64,000 nucleotides of DNA from Chalara sp. BL73 (taxonomy: Eukaryota; Ascomycota; Leotiomycetes; Helotiales): contig CAKJVC010000088.1 in the NCBI GenBank assembly GCA_918026815.1, positions 868,001 through 932,000 on the forward strand, read 5' to 3'. This document shows positions 46,531 to 58,356 of the stretch, one piece after another. The notes below the pieces were generated by a model. It had not been told where the DNA came from, searched no databases, and was given only the letters and a program-made list of their open reading frames with translations. How positions within the stretch are numbered: position 1 is the stretch's first letter; every line of letters begins with the position of its first letter. Made by a program: the position numbers and the translations under genes.

Positions 46531-47297
46531 TCACTTCATAGGCGGCAGCGAATACACAATAATCTCTTTCGATACGGCATCGCCCTTGTCGCCGATTTCG
46601 ATGCTCTCAATTACCTCTTTAGTCTTAGCCCAAGGAACAGCGAACAGTCCCGAATTGATCTGACACATCCTAATCTCGTCTACCTTGTCGTCGGCTGTCC
46701 CTTTTTCGTTGTACTCTTTTATCGCTCTCATAAGGTCTCTCATCGCGGGCTCCGTCTGTCGGAGAATCTCTGCTGGACTATCCTTATCCCTGCCATATCT
46801 CTTGCTGGTGAATAGGCAGCCTATGAAATGCCGAGGACCTTTTGTTTCCAGTGGAGGTATCAGGAGAGCGGTGCCAATTAGATCCTGTATTTGTCAGTTC
46901 TTAAGACGCTGACATACTAGTTAGGAGCGTTACTAACTGAAGGAGTATGGTTGTCACAGTGCCTCTTGTGATATATGAATGCCCTCGGATATCGCTCTTT
47001 GAAAGCTGCTGCTATGCCGGCGCTCCATGACCCCACGCAGTTACACGCATGAATGATGACAGTATTTTGAGGGGCTTCAAATATGGCCCCTACTTTCTCT
47101 GTAACAAGAAGACTGTCTCCGGAGGGAGGAGTAGGAGGGTTCTCAATTTTCGTTTGGGGTTCTGCCTTGTCTTCGCCGCCTTTCGGCACGGCTGGCGATT
47201 TGGATGATGAAGACATAAAATTGTCTAGTCTTGACTGTTTGAAAGTTTTCGAAATCTGAGCTGGGAGACTCTTTGCGACTCGTTTCACACCACTCAT
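46531..47297 (-). CDS. Macrodomain protein, Poa1-like ADP-ribose 1''-phosphate phosphatase
   Basis: The model is complement(46531..46884, 46938..47297), 237 aa. Residues 1-65 are basic and Ser/Pro-rich with no domain. The macrodomain starts near LLVTEKVGAIFEAPQ, and its ligand loop reads VIIHACNCVGSWSAGIAAAF, matching the HACNCxGxWGAGIA signature of Poa1-type enzymes. YHKRHCDNHTPS is followed after the 53-nt intron by DLIGTALLIPPLE and, later, INSGLFAVPWAKTKEVIES. By family it removes the 1''-phosphate from the ADP-ribose product of tRNA splicing, or de-ADP-ribosylates. The intron has donor GTTAGT, and CTGAC lies before the CAAATACAG acceptor. Confidence 0.86.
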
Positions 47298-48167
47298 CTT
47301 GGGTATATGCTTCAGGGAAAAGTTTGGTACATAAACTGGGAGGACGTTGCTTGATCGAAGGCAGAAGTAAGGCTGGTAGGGCCAAGGTATAGTGGAGAGC
47401 GCGGGGCAACCCTTTCACGGCTTGGCAATATATCCTTGAGCTTCATAATGGGCTAACTCAATAGCGACTAGTCAGCATTCAACCTTATATCTTAAGTTTC
47501 ACTTTCTTATCGGCTTCAACATTACCAAGCAAAAAAAAAAAAATTTATCCTGTTGCATACTTGTACCGCAATAGGGAATATTGAAGTTATATCTTCCCAC
47601 TAGTTCTTCAAAAATTAAATATGGCTGTAGGCTATGTCATAGTTAAGTTCAGAAATTCCCCTTTTACTAATTGACGATATGGTACTAGTATCCATGGTAC
47701 AACCACTTGGCCTGGTATGTATCTGTCTCGAGATGCGAGCCTCAGAGTTTGCTTGGTATGTATTCGCCATTCCCCCCTTTTGCAAACAGATTTTGGAGAG
47801 TAAACTTTCATCATCAGTCAATCCATATTCCCAACTGTAAGGAGACGTATATACAGGATTACTCTTATTAAAAAGTATGTCTACAAAGCGTATCTGAGAA
47901 TAATATACTACATTCGCTTCATATCTTCGATAAGGGCAGCTGTGGTAATTTCTTTCACGTATAGTAAGCGAAAGTATGAATCAAGGAGTGGACATGGGAT
48001 ATGAAATGAACCAACAGTCTCAAGCTAAGCCACCCAACAACCAAATTCATCAGCCCATAGAAACGAAGCCTCCTCTTTCTCAATATTCTCTTTTAATATT
48101 CTCTACGCTCATCCCTTTAGCCCGCCATCTCTAGTATATTGCCTTTTTGGTTTTCAACCTGCTAAAT
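47298..48167. other. Intergenic region
   Basis: Short A-run at 47530-47542. Shared upstream region of the macrodomain gene (-) and the hypothetical gene at 48168 (+). Confidence 0.5.
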
Positions 48168-48812
48168 ATGTCTCAATATCCTGTCGCTGTTCATCCTTCC
48201 GACAATGCTACCTTGCGACCTTATTATGGTAGTGGTTTGCAATTTCAATGCAAGTTTATTAGATATGACGATGGTAGACCACCATCACTTTGGGTGTTGC
48301 GGAATACCCCTGAAAACTTAGCTCGCATGGACGCTTTGTTTAATTCCGATGATCCTCCCACCACTCGGCCGGAAGCACTCGAGCGAGCTGGAGCAACGTT
48401 TTTCCCAATCTGTATGTTAAGAGCGTTGAGCTATTCGCATATTTTTGAAATAGACTAATGTGGGCCGCTAACAAACACTGCCGAAGGGTATCAATGTGAA
48501 AATATTCGGATCTGGGAAGTATTGACCAAAGCCACAAGCATGGCACTTAAACGTTTGGAGCGGACAGAACAAAATTTCCGTTTGGCGAAAGATGAGTTAG
48601 ATCAAAATATATATCATATGACGGAAGATAGAATTTCAGAGGAAAGAAAAACGCTTGAATGGGTATGGGGGGAGATGCAGAAGGAAAGAAACGTGAGAGA
48701 TGGCAGCGTGATGAATAGCGATATCGAAGAGAGACAGTTCGGGGAGAGCGATATGAAAGGGAGCAATGCGTCAGAGGGTCGGGTAGAAGAGAGGCATGCA
48801 ACGCATGGATAA
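48168..48812 (+). CDS. Hypothetical protein with coiled-coil C-terminus, 189 aa
   Basis: The model joins 48168..48411 and 48487..48812. ATG 48168 is preceded by a pyrimidine-rich leader. The 75-nt intron has donor GTATGT, branch CGCTAACA and acceptor GCCGAAG, and restores FFPIWYQCENIRIWEV. The first half is compact (MSQYPVAVHPSDNA, LQFQCKFIRYDDGRPPSLWV); the second half is a charged helix likely to form a coiled coil (ALKRLERTEQNFRLAKDELD, ISEERKTLEWVWGEMQKER), ending in a disordered acidic tail. No family recognised, no targeting signal. The coding call rests on the clean splice site and composition. Confidence 0.6.
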
Positions 48813-49514
48813 GGGGAGGACATTAAAGCATAAGCGGACCTGGTGGTGAGGTTATGTGTTACCAAATATATTTTCTATTATATTCTGAGTATAGACAAAC
48901 ACTCAAGCCACATATTTCATAGAGTTACCGGGTTCCCCTGACTTGATTAAATTGCTGAATGGGACTCCATAAGTCTTGTTTTGGCTCATTACTCCAACTT
49001 ACTGAGACCTCATAAGTTGGGTTGGATTGTAAGAAATTCATGGAGGCCGGACACTCACCTCTGACTCACAAGGAGGCACTTGCAAGAAATTTAAGCAGTT
49101 GGAAAGCGCCTCTGATGTCTAAGCCTCTTTGATTTTGTAGACGGAAATGGAGGAAAGTCATGAATCAAACCATACCGATAAGAGCTGGCAGCAGGGTAAA
49201 TATAGTGGAACTAGACACCTATTCCATATAACGTTCAGAACAACTAACGACTACCTCCTGAGCAATATGAGAACTTTTGCACTCATGAAGAGTGTAACCA
49301 GCGAGGCAAGCAGACCGGCTATTTTGGTCTTGGATGTATAGAAATAAAAAGAAAAAAAAACCAAGCGTCCATCAGCCACCGCATGTGGAGAATAGAGCTC
49401 TCGCGTGTATACATTCAGCACTGAAAGAATGCCTATTCGGAAGCAGGCTCGCCGCTTTCGTCCTCCCGAGTCCATGGCTCCATGAAATTAAAACATTATC
49501 TGGTTCGTCCCACA
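48813..49514. other. Convergent intergenic region
   Basis: Between the hypothetical gene (+) and lactate dehydrogenase (-); no gene seen. Confidence 0.5.
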
Positions 49515-50512
49515 TTAATTGACTGGAGCCACATTTAGCTTGCTCTCGGTATCAGCAATAACAGCCTTTAAGCTCTTAGCTGAGTTTTCTATCAGCGACC
49601 TCTCCTTATCATCTAGCTTCAACGGGATTGTCGAAAGGACTCCTCCGCGTCCGAGAACCACAGGCAGACTCAAACAGCATCCCATATCCTCGTGCCACGT
49701 GCTCAGAGGCACAACTTGTCGATGATCAAAGATGATAGATTCGCAGATTGTAACAACGATCGCCGCAACTCCAAAAGATGTGAAACCTTTATGCTTGATG
49801 ATTTCATAAGCTTTATGCTCCGTGCTATCAGCAATCTCCTTCTTCTTCGCGGCATCTAGCGGGAAGAGCTGATCGATGGGTACTCCGGAGCAGTTTGCTG
49901 ACGACCACGCAACCTGTCTTATCAACATCAGAATTCAACTGGGGCATATCGATTACTTACACACTGGGAATCACCATGCTCCCCAATAACCCAAGCACTA
50001 ATGGACGTCTCGGCCACTCCCGCTAATTTCGCCAACATACCCTTCAATCGGATAGAATCTAACAGCGTCCCCGACCCGAACACCTGATTCTGTGGTAATC
50101 CGCTCAACTTCTGGGCAAAGAACGTCAACACATCCACCGGATTGCTGACCAAGAGCAAAATAGCATCAGGTCGAATCGGCTGCATGCCCTCAATCACGCT
50201 TCTCAAGACATGGATGTTCTTCTTTATGAGATCTAATCTTGTCTCGCCAGGATTTTGCTTCGCGCCCGCAGAGACGATGATGATATCTGCCTGGCCGGCA
50301 TCCTTGGAGTCGCCGTGCGTGACTTTGCAGTTGGAGAGATGTGCGCAGTCAGAGAGGTCGTTTACCTGAGCGAGACAGACATTGGCATTTATGTCGACGA
50401 GGATTATTTCCGCTACGACGCGGCGGAGGATGAGTGCCTGGGCTATGGCTCCTCCAACAGAACCAGCACCGATGATGGCTACCTTGTGACTTGTAGGTGG
50501 ATTGGTAGGCAT
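49515..50512 (-). CDS. L-lactate dehydrogenase (LDH/MDH superfamily)
   Basis: The model is complement(49515..49913, 49961..50512), 316 aa, normal length for the family. NAD-binding GAGSVGG at 15-21. The substrate loop reads SAGAKQNPGETRLDL with Gln86 where lactate dehydrogenases have Gln and malate dehydrogenases have Arg, followed by catalytic-loop Arg92. VSNPVDVLTFFAQKLSGLP follows, and the catalytic His179 sits in GEHGDSQC at the end of exon 1. The 47-nt intron has a GTAAGT donor and a GATAAGACAG acceptor. Reaction: pyruvate + NADH to L-lactate, cytosolic, homotetramer by family. The close match to the bacterial-style AGAKQxPGETRL motif raises the question of ancient transfer, which needs a tree. 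Confidence 0.93.
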
Positions 50513-51564
50513 CTTGCTAGCAAATCTATCTTATTTATCTTGTTATGGTTAAGCCTACTTACTATCAGCAAAAGCCTCTCTATCTCAATGTAAGAGCTGT
50601 TGATAGATCTTATATATAATTATGAATGAGGCTCGGTAACTAACTTTCCTGACTTACAGTCTATTGTGAATGTCCAACCTTTTGGAGGCCACGGTCTATT
50701 CTCGTACTCGGAGCCAAATATCCTGGTTATAGCCTGGTTAGCGTCAACTGCAGTTACCGTTGAGACTTGCTTCTATTCCGGTTAAACAGATAGTTGTCGG
50801 TGACGAGAAGTGGTCTGATCGCCAAGTGTTACCTACAGCATTCAAGAATGTAATATCACGTGCATGGAACGATGAGTCCACATGGAAGAATAAGGGACGG
50901 GGGACAAAATTCCCAGGGTAGAAATATTCTAATAACTATTGACGCCGAAAGCGTGTAAATGCCATGCTCAGTATCCAAGGGAAGTTCGATCTAGAACAAG
51001 ATGCTATCCAACAACTTCCCAGCTCAAATTGAGAACTATGTATTTGCAGAATGGGGAACCGCTTAACAGTCCAGCAATTTTTGTGCTAAAGGTGTTTTCG
51101 AAGGAATGGATGGCTCTTTAGAGCGAAGGAGAACTTGAAGTTGATGTTCGTGGGCGCCAATAGCACCATGATATTCTCTTCAGAACAGGGTATCATTGAA
51201 AGACACAATGCGAACCCCTGCCTGGCTGGTACTCGAGTAGTCGAGGGTGCCTCTAAGACAGAGAAGGGAACCAAGAACAAACCATACGATCGTAATCTTT
51301 TTTTTATTTTTTAAAAAAATGGTACCTCATGAAATTGCTTTCGATAATGTGAAGGAGGCAGGGTGGGCCAGGACCTCCAACATCCTTCTAGTAAGAAAGA
51401 AATCATCCACTTGGCTATCGCTACTTGTAGTTTTGTCCGGATATAAAAGGAGATTGCAAACTATTACCCATCTTTCTTCACTAGCGATAGCTAAATAACT
51501 AAATAATTGTATACATCTTTGTGCTATTGTGCTAAGATATTAGGCAAAGTGGCCATCCTTCCTA
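50513..51564. other. Intergenic region
   Basis: Between lactate dehydrogenase and the flavin oxidase. No protein-like frame; T-run near 51297-51312. Confidence 0.5.
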
Positions 51565-53245
51565 TTACTCAAATCCGATTGTCTGGAAACTGGAGACCAT
51601 CCACCCATTTTCCGGGACAAGATTTCTTTCACTAGTAGCACACCCACGAATCTCTTCATATGAGCGTGTATTCTTACAAACAGGATTAGTGCCATTGACA
51701 CAGCCTGCTATCTTTTCTCCCACTTCTTTGCCTTCGAAGTAGGCACCTTGGAGAAATCCGAAATATTGCGCGCTTGTAGCTTCTCCAGCAAAATAAAGAC
51801 GCCCTAGATTTGCTCGAAGATTCTGATGTGTTTCAATGCTCATCCCCGTCGGCCAGTTAGAGTAAGATCCATACGCCCATGGCTCCACGCTCCATCTCGG
51901 GTACATGAAGTCGATAGGATCTGGAATATCAGGGCCAAACATGGTTCTCAGAACCTCCATCACCTCCGTCTTAGTAACTTCATGGGATTGTAGCTCAACT
52001 CTGTAGCTCTCGTGATACACAACTGTGACAAATAATATTCCCGAGCCAGGCAAGAAGCCTGTAGAAGAAAGGGATTGCCAAACTGGATAGTATCCTCGCT
52101 CGTTTGAATCAGCGTACAAAAAGAACTGTGTCTCCTCGTCCCAGAACTGTTGATCTGGCGGAAATTGTAGGAATATCTTTGTGTAGGTTCCCATTTGCAT
52201 ACTCTCAATTCCTTCTTGCTTCCATTCCGGCAAAGAAGGTGTGAATTCAATAACATCATTCTGGAGAACACCAAGACTGAAGGTACAGATTGCATAATCT
52301 GCAGTAATGCAATTGCCGTCACTCGTAGTAATGGTCACTGATTTTCTGGAAGAATAATTAATCGCTGTGACATTGGTGTTTAGCAGCAGGCGGCTGTCAT
52401 TCTTTTTCAAGAACGTATACGCTTCGCCTTCAATGAAAGTGTTGAAGCCACGTGAGTCAATTACGAGGTTGTTTTCATCACTGAACTGGTAGAAAGTGGT
52501 ATTATAGTTCTAGAATTTGATTAGCTTCCCTTGCTGAGTGTGGCTGTGGTTATTTTAAAAAAAAAAACTCTCATTTCATAAGTGCGATACTTACAACAAT
52601 CGACCAAGCTTCCGAAGATTGGTCTGGAGGATAACTGTATTCCCAATCAAATTCCCACCACTCCGCTGCTTGCTGGCGCATATCTTTCTTTGGCTTCCAG
52701 TTTGCAATCGACAACCCAACTCTGACCGACCTGTCTTGTAGATTCTCTGACAAAATTCGGCCGGCATCCTGTTCCAGAAGTGCGTAGGCTTCCTCATACG
52801 TTTCATCAAGAAGGTACGAATAGTTTGTCGCTCCTTCATCGGCATAGGTAAGAATGGAGGAGTAGTCCGAGTAAGTGTTGGTCAGGTTATACTTTTTGGC
52901 CAGCGTCCAAATAGGATTTTCCGGACCACCTTCAGTTCCCAAGCCTTGTACCCAATTGGCGCCCAGCTCGACCGTGAATGGATTTCCATCGGGGTCTTTA
53001 CCAAACGTCGTATGAGCTACGCGACCTCCGATGTACGAGTTGACATCGACGAGGAGAAAGTCAGTCACTGAGGCATTTGACAAGGCTTGAGCTGCTGTGA
53101 CACCAGCAACTCCTGCTCCGAGGACAACAACAGAGGTCTTTCTGCATGTTGAAGGGGCATCTGGAGAGCGAATCTGAGCAGCAGTTGATATGGTTAATTG
53201 GAGAAGAGCAAAGAACGGGAGACTCCAGGACAAAATCGCGACCAT
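51565..53245 (-). CDS. Secreted flavin polyamine-oxidase-like amine oxidase
   Basis: The model is complement(51565..52509, 52595..53245), 531 aa. Signal peptide MVAILSWSLPFFALLQLTIS, then TAAQ. FAD-binding motif VVVLGAGVAGVTAAQALS at 39-56, then DVNSYIGGRVAHT and LGANWVQGLG. The C-terminal FAD-binding end LYFAGEATSAQYFGFLQGAY is typical of polyamine oxidases, as are WKQEGIESMQMGTYTKIFLQ and YPRWSVEPWAYGSYSNWP. Several N-x-S/T sequons fit secretion. By family it oxidises polyamines (spermine/spermidine or acetyl forms), releasing hydrogen peroxide and an aldehyde outside the cell. The 85-nt intron contains a T-rich tract and a clean ATTCTAG acceptor. Not related to the flavoprotein at 1-1398 beyond the FAD fold. 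Confidence 0.9.
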
Positions 53246-54319
53246 GGTGACAGATTTGTTGGTAACGATTATGATTCCATCTGAGGATCAACTTAAGATA
53301 TAAGAGGCTCGCTCCTATGACATGGAGCCTTGTCAAGAGGTCTAAATGCAAGTTCCTATGACTAGCTGCACGAAGTCAAAAGTGTGATAGGCACGAATGG
53401 TTGCTTATCTCTTGCCTCGGCAGGGGATGTAACCCTATCTTCGATTCCTTCCTAGTAAGTAGGTCGGGGTTGATATCCTTGCTACAGTAATTAGAGTAAG
53501 ATCCGACTTCCCAATTACTTGGTTGCCAAATTTCAATACTTTCCACCCGAGGGTCGAGGGATTCCCAGAAAAAAAGAAAGAAAATACTTACCTGATAGCT
53601 ACCTACGCTTACAAAAACTTTGCCCCAGCAGCATTGCGGATCTCTTCATGGTAGATCGTGAAAGAGCTGCATCGTTCGGGGTCTCGATGCTTCTTAGACA
53701 TTTCCCTTTCCGAAAAAGGTTATTAACTTGCCCAACCACCCATGAGGGGAAGATTGGCCTCCTCGTGATTTGAAAAGGCTATCTCCTCAGCTAGTATATT
53801 AAACAGCTGCGGCATATGCGAGTGCTACTTCTCTAGCTGCCGCTGAGATTGACAACCAAGCTCCTCCACTAGCGTTTAGAGTCTATGCAAAATTAAGGAG
53901 GGTGATCGTTTGCGAAAGTGTACGAGGATTAGGTCAGGCAAGAATGCGACGTAAGGTTTTTGTCCTTCAGTTCCAGGTTCGACAAGATATCAAATAGCCT
54001 CCCACCTCTTGTGCAACCATTCCTTGATGGGTGATGTTTATTGTTTGTGGGGAAGGTGATTAAAATGTCTGCCAGGTACATTTAAAGTGAGCGACGATGG
54101 CTCGAATGCACTCAATTTCGTTCACAAATAGAGTGGTGGGTAGAAAGAGGGACGGGACAGACATGAGGTGGCTGGATCATCTGGGGAAACGAGTGCCAAG
54201 AAGCGGTAGATTTTATGTCTTGGCACACTAAGATAAGCCACAACTCGCACCGATAAGCTCGAAATATTTTTTGCAGTGCGCAACAATTCAGCAACACTGC
54301 ACATCTTGTGACGTTGACC
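53246..54319. other. Divergent intergenic region
   Basis: Upstream of the amine oxidase (-) and Dim1 (+); nothing else seen. Confidence 0.5.
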
Positions 54320-55657
<1,338 letters not shown>

Positions 55658-55890
55658 TCAACAGGACAAAACTATGGGATTTAGCAAGGCGTTCAGGGCG
55701 TTTAAGATATGTAGAAGGCAGAGCTACTACGGTTTTCATGAGCATGATATTAGTATATGCTATTTCCAAAATCTATCGTCTGGATAGCCAAAAGTCCTTC
55801 TTGGCCCTTAAAGGATGACAAATTCTTCGCTTCTATGCCTCACTGCCGGAAAATCGACATAGGGATTTAACAAATTACCAAAAAGAAAAC

Positions 55891-55895
55891 AAAAA
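55891..55895 (-). terminator. Pol III T-run after tRNA-Leu(UAA)
   Basis: Five T residues on the minus strand, four bases downstream of the discriminator of the tRNA-Leu(UAA) gene; more T-runs follow. Confidence 0.6.
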
Positions 55896-55898
55896 TAA

Positions 55899-56029
55899 TG
55901 GTGGCTGTCGGGTTCGAACCGACGCATCTTTCGATATCAGAGCTTAAATCTGACGCCTTAACCAACCTAGGGATATGTCAGCGGAGATTGCCTTCAGAAG
56001 GAGAATATTTCATACTCGGCCAAGCCACC
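55899..56029 (-). tRNA. tRNA-Leu(UAA) interrupted in the D-loop by a 49-nt GT-AG intron-like insertion
   Basis: Exons 56029..56016 and 55966..55899 (minus). Without 55967..56015 the molecule is a perfect 82-nt class II tRNA: acceptor stem GGTGGCT/AGCCACC with discriminator A, D-arm GGCCGAGTTGGTTAAGGC, anticodon loop TTTAAGC (anticodon TAA at 55944-55946) closed by TCAGA/TCTGA, long variable arm ATCGAAAGAT, and T-arm GTCGG/CCGAC around TTCGAAC. The insertion falls between A14 and G15. It begins GTATGA, carries CTGAC 10-14 bases before its end, and ends CCCTAG. Those are the marks of this genome's spliceosomal introns, and the length also fits. There is no intron at 37/38. A dinucleotide GT is repeated at both junctions. 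The internal A box is split, although the intron's first bases partly rebuild it. Confidence 0.82.
55967..56015 (-). other. Spliceosomal-type intron inside a tRNA D-loop (candidate)
   Basis: 49 nt: donor GTATGA, branch-like CTGAC, acceptor CCCTAG. Donor, branch and acceptor strongly resemble introns in nearby protein genes (for example 47-54 nt introns in lactate dehydrogenase, GCP3 and Hfi1). It is not at the site cut by the tRNA splicing endonuclease, and I see no bulge-helix-bulge with the anticodon stem. Confidence 0.6.
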
Positions 56030-56270
56030 ATACACGGAATTTTGAACTAGTTTTGCTAAATCACGTATGTAGCAACATTGTGTTCTTGATTGTAGGTACC
56101 TACTCACTTTGGAACCAACAAAGGCGGCCAATCTGAGAAAGAGCCTCCCACTTCACGAAAGCAAGAATAAAACACACAAGGAATATTCAATCCATTGGGT
56201 ATCCAGAAGGCTTAAGAGTCTAAACGTCACAGAATGCGCTTTCCAGAGACCAGAAAACCATGTGGCTATC

Positions 56271-57296
56271 TCATTTAGCCCAGAATTTTCCAATAACACG
56301 CATATATTCATCCCTCACCTCCAAATGCGGGCAATGCGTGTTCCCTTCCAAAGTAATGCCTCTGACATCCGGTATTCTATCCAGAAATGGCTTCACGGCA
56401 TCTCCACTAGCAGCTTCTCCTACACCGTTGATCACCAATGTCGGGACACTGCTCGCCTCACCATTAGCAACAGACTCATCCTTGATGATGTTCTCGGATT
56501 AAATACCTGATATGAGCACACTCCTCATTTATATCCCAATTTCTCATATAACCCCCCGTCCGTCAGAACCCACCCTCTCCCATCGCCTCAACCACCATCC
56601 TATCCTGTGCGTAACTCAAGCTAACCACCAAATCCTCCGGCAACGGCTCAACATTACACACATGCCCCTTAATATAGCGCGTCATTGCCTCGGCGTATGT
56701 TCCATCTGACATCGGGCCGTCCTTCTCATATCGCGTCAAGACGTCCTGGTCGTCATTTGGTAGCGCAGCACGACAGGAGAGCAAATTTGCGACAGAACGC
56801 AATTTGCTCGCCGCCAAATTCGCCAGGACTAGTTTCCTGAGCCCTTCGGGCCCTTGGGCTGCGAACCGAGAGCCGAGCATGCCGCCCCAGCCACTGCCGA
56901 GTAAGATGTATGCTTTGATGTCGATGTAGGGCGATGAGCTGTTTGAGCTGGGTTAGAAAGATCGCATCTGTCCAAAAGTTTGGCGTATCTTCAGTTTCTG
57001 GGGGGTGCGTGGATCTTCCGCTCCCGATTTAGTTGTAGAAGATCACGGGGATAGAGTACTCTGGAATATATTAGTTTGGGGGTATAGAGGGATGGGAAGG
57101 AAGGAGTACGTGATGTGAGATCTGAATGGGAGAGGAGGAGATCGTGTGTTGGTCCTGGTCTGCTGTGAACGCATACCAGGGGTGTGTTGGATGTATCAAG
57201 GGAATCAAAGATTTTCTAATATGTCTGAATCGGTTTCCCGGCCGGGCCATACTCAAAGTTGGCAAAGCCTTCTGTCATTTTGGAGATATCCGCCAT
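56271..57296 (-). pseudogene. Decayed proline iminopeptidase / amino-acid amidase (alpha/beta hydrolase)
   Basis: Starts at ATG 57296 with TEGFANFEYGPAGKPIQTY, then an in-frame TAG (57216-57218), then KIFDSLDTSNTPLVCVHS. Frame changes follow: the catalytic-elbow region reads on in another frame as GWGGMLGSRFAAQGPEGL and VCNVEPLPEDLVVS. The C-terminal part, SVPTLVINGVGEAASGDAVK and DRIPDVRGITLEGNTHCPHL, ends GKFWAK at TGA 56271. The order matches fungal S33-family proline iminopeptidase/L-amino-acid amidase proteins, but the reading frame is broken at least three times, and the stretch between PEDLVVS and the C-terminal part is shorter than expected. The elbow Ser is not readable in the intact frame. 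It lies between two tRNA-Leu genes. Confidence 0.75.
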
Positions 57297-57779
57297 TTTG
57301 TGAATATTATGTTCACTGATGCAGCACTAGAAGAATGCCAAGGATATATTAAAAAAAAAAAAGGTCACAGGCTTATGAGTGAAACGGCTTTAAATATCTA
57401 ATAAATTTCAGAAACTAGCAAGAGGAATATATAATATTTCGCCCCTGGCCATCGTCTAGAAGACGGAGCCAGCAATACACGGCTACCACAATGCTTATCC
57501 CACATCCATTTTACAAAAGCCACAACCAGATCGTCAGATAAACTAGCGAGATCAAATAATTTTAAAACAGAATAAGCATTACATCATTAGTAAACATACA
57601 AACATACAAACATCTAATAATTCTGATTCCTTTAAGGCGATGTCTCCTATTTAGAATGTCAGCATGGTTTGTGCCTATCCTATTAGTAAATCCACAATAA
57701 GTTTATCTCGCTTAACATGGGAGCTCTTCACACTACACCACTAAAACTTGGCCCCTCCCTTTCCAGCAGCAAAACAAAA
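57297..57779. other. Intergenic region
   Basis: Between the decayed hydrolase and tRNA-Leu(CAA); contains an A-run at 57350-57361. No gene seen. Confidence 0.5.
57776..57779 (-). terminator. T-run after tRNA-Leu(CAA)
   Basis: Four T residues on the minus strand directly after the discriminator base; a second T4 follows at 57771-57774. Confidence 0.45.
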
Positions 57780-57893
57780 TGAGCAGAGAGGGATTCGAAC
57801 CCTCGCAGCTTGCGCTACTCGAATGCTACAAGCTAGGCTTGTAAGTTATGACAAACTTGAGTCGAGCTCCTTAGACCACTCGGACATCTGCCC
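57780..57893 (-). tRNA. tRNA-Leu(CAA) with a normal 37/38 intron
   Basis: 114-nt gene. Acceptor stem GGGCAGA/TCTGCTC with discriminator A, D-arm TCCGAGTGGTCTAAGGA, anticodon stem CTCGA/TCGAG, anticodon CAA at 57857-57859, T-arm GAGGG/CCCTC around TTCGAAT, and a long variable arm as expected for a class II tRNA. An intron of about 32 nt (roughly 57824-57855) follows base 37, the standard site for the tRNA splicing endonuclease. Mature length is 82 nt. It lies on the same strand as the tRNA-Leu(UAA) gene, 1.75 kb away. Confidence 0.88.
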
Positions 57894-58356
57894 TTTGACT
57901 GTAGCCAAATCTCTCTCTGGACCATGAGACAGATCTTGCAATTTTACCACTTCCCTAAAAGGGATGTATGGTTTGTGTTAAAAAATTTCGGGTTTATTGC
58001 AATATATATTGCAATATTGGTGGCACCTGAGAGATTTTAGTTGATATGAGTCACCCTACGGGGGGTTTTAAGATGGCTTGGTTCTCTGTCTATGTCTTTG
58101 GCATTGAGGTTAGTGTAGGCGCCATAAGAAGCTTTGCTTTTTTTTAAGATCGAATTTTGAAGAGTTTTATATGATCTTGTGTAAGGCTAATAGTGTGTTT
58201 CATTCTACACAAGAAGCTGGGGCTATTGCACATCTACATTAGCAATGTCAAATAGCTACAGTGAAGGCATAAAGTAGCTTATTAGGCTCAAATGAGTCAT
58301 GGACGACTGGTTGTCGGGTGCCTCTATGGTATTTTCCTCTCGATAATTTGTAATGC
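57894..58356. other. Intergenic region with a 22-base palindrome
   Basis: Contains the palindrome at 57995-58016 and T-runs; no gene seen. Confidence 0.5.
57995..58016. repeat. Perfect 22-base palindrome
   Basis: The arms read TATTGCAATAT and its exact reverse complement with no spacer. Could extrude a small cruciform or bind a dimeric protein; it may also be chance in AT-rich DNA. Confidence 0.6.
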
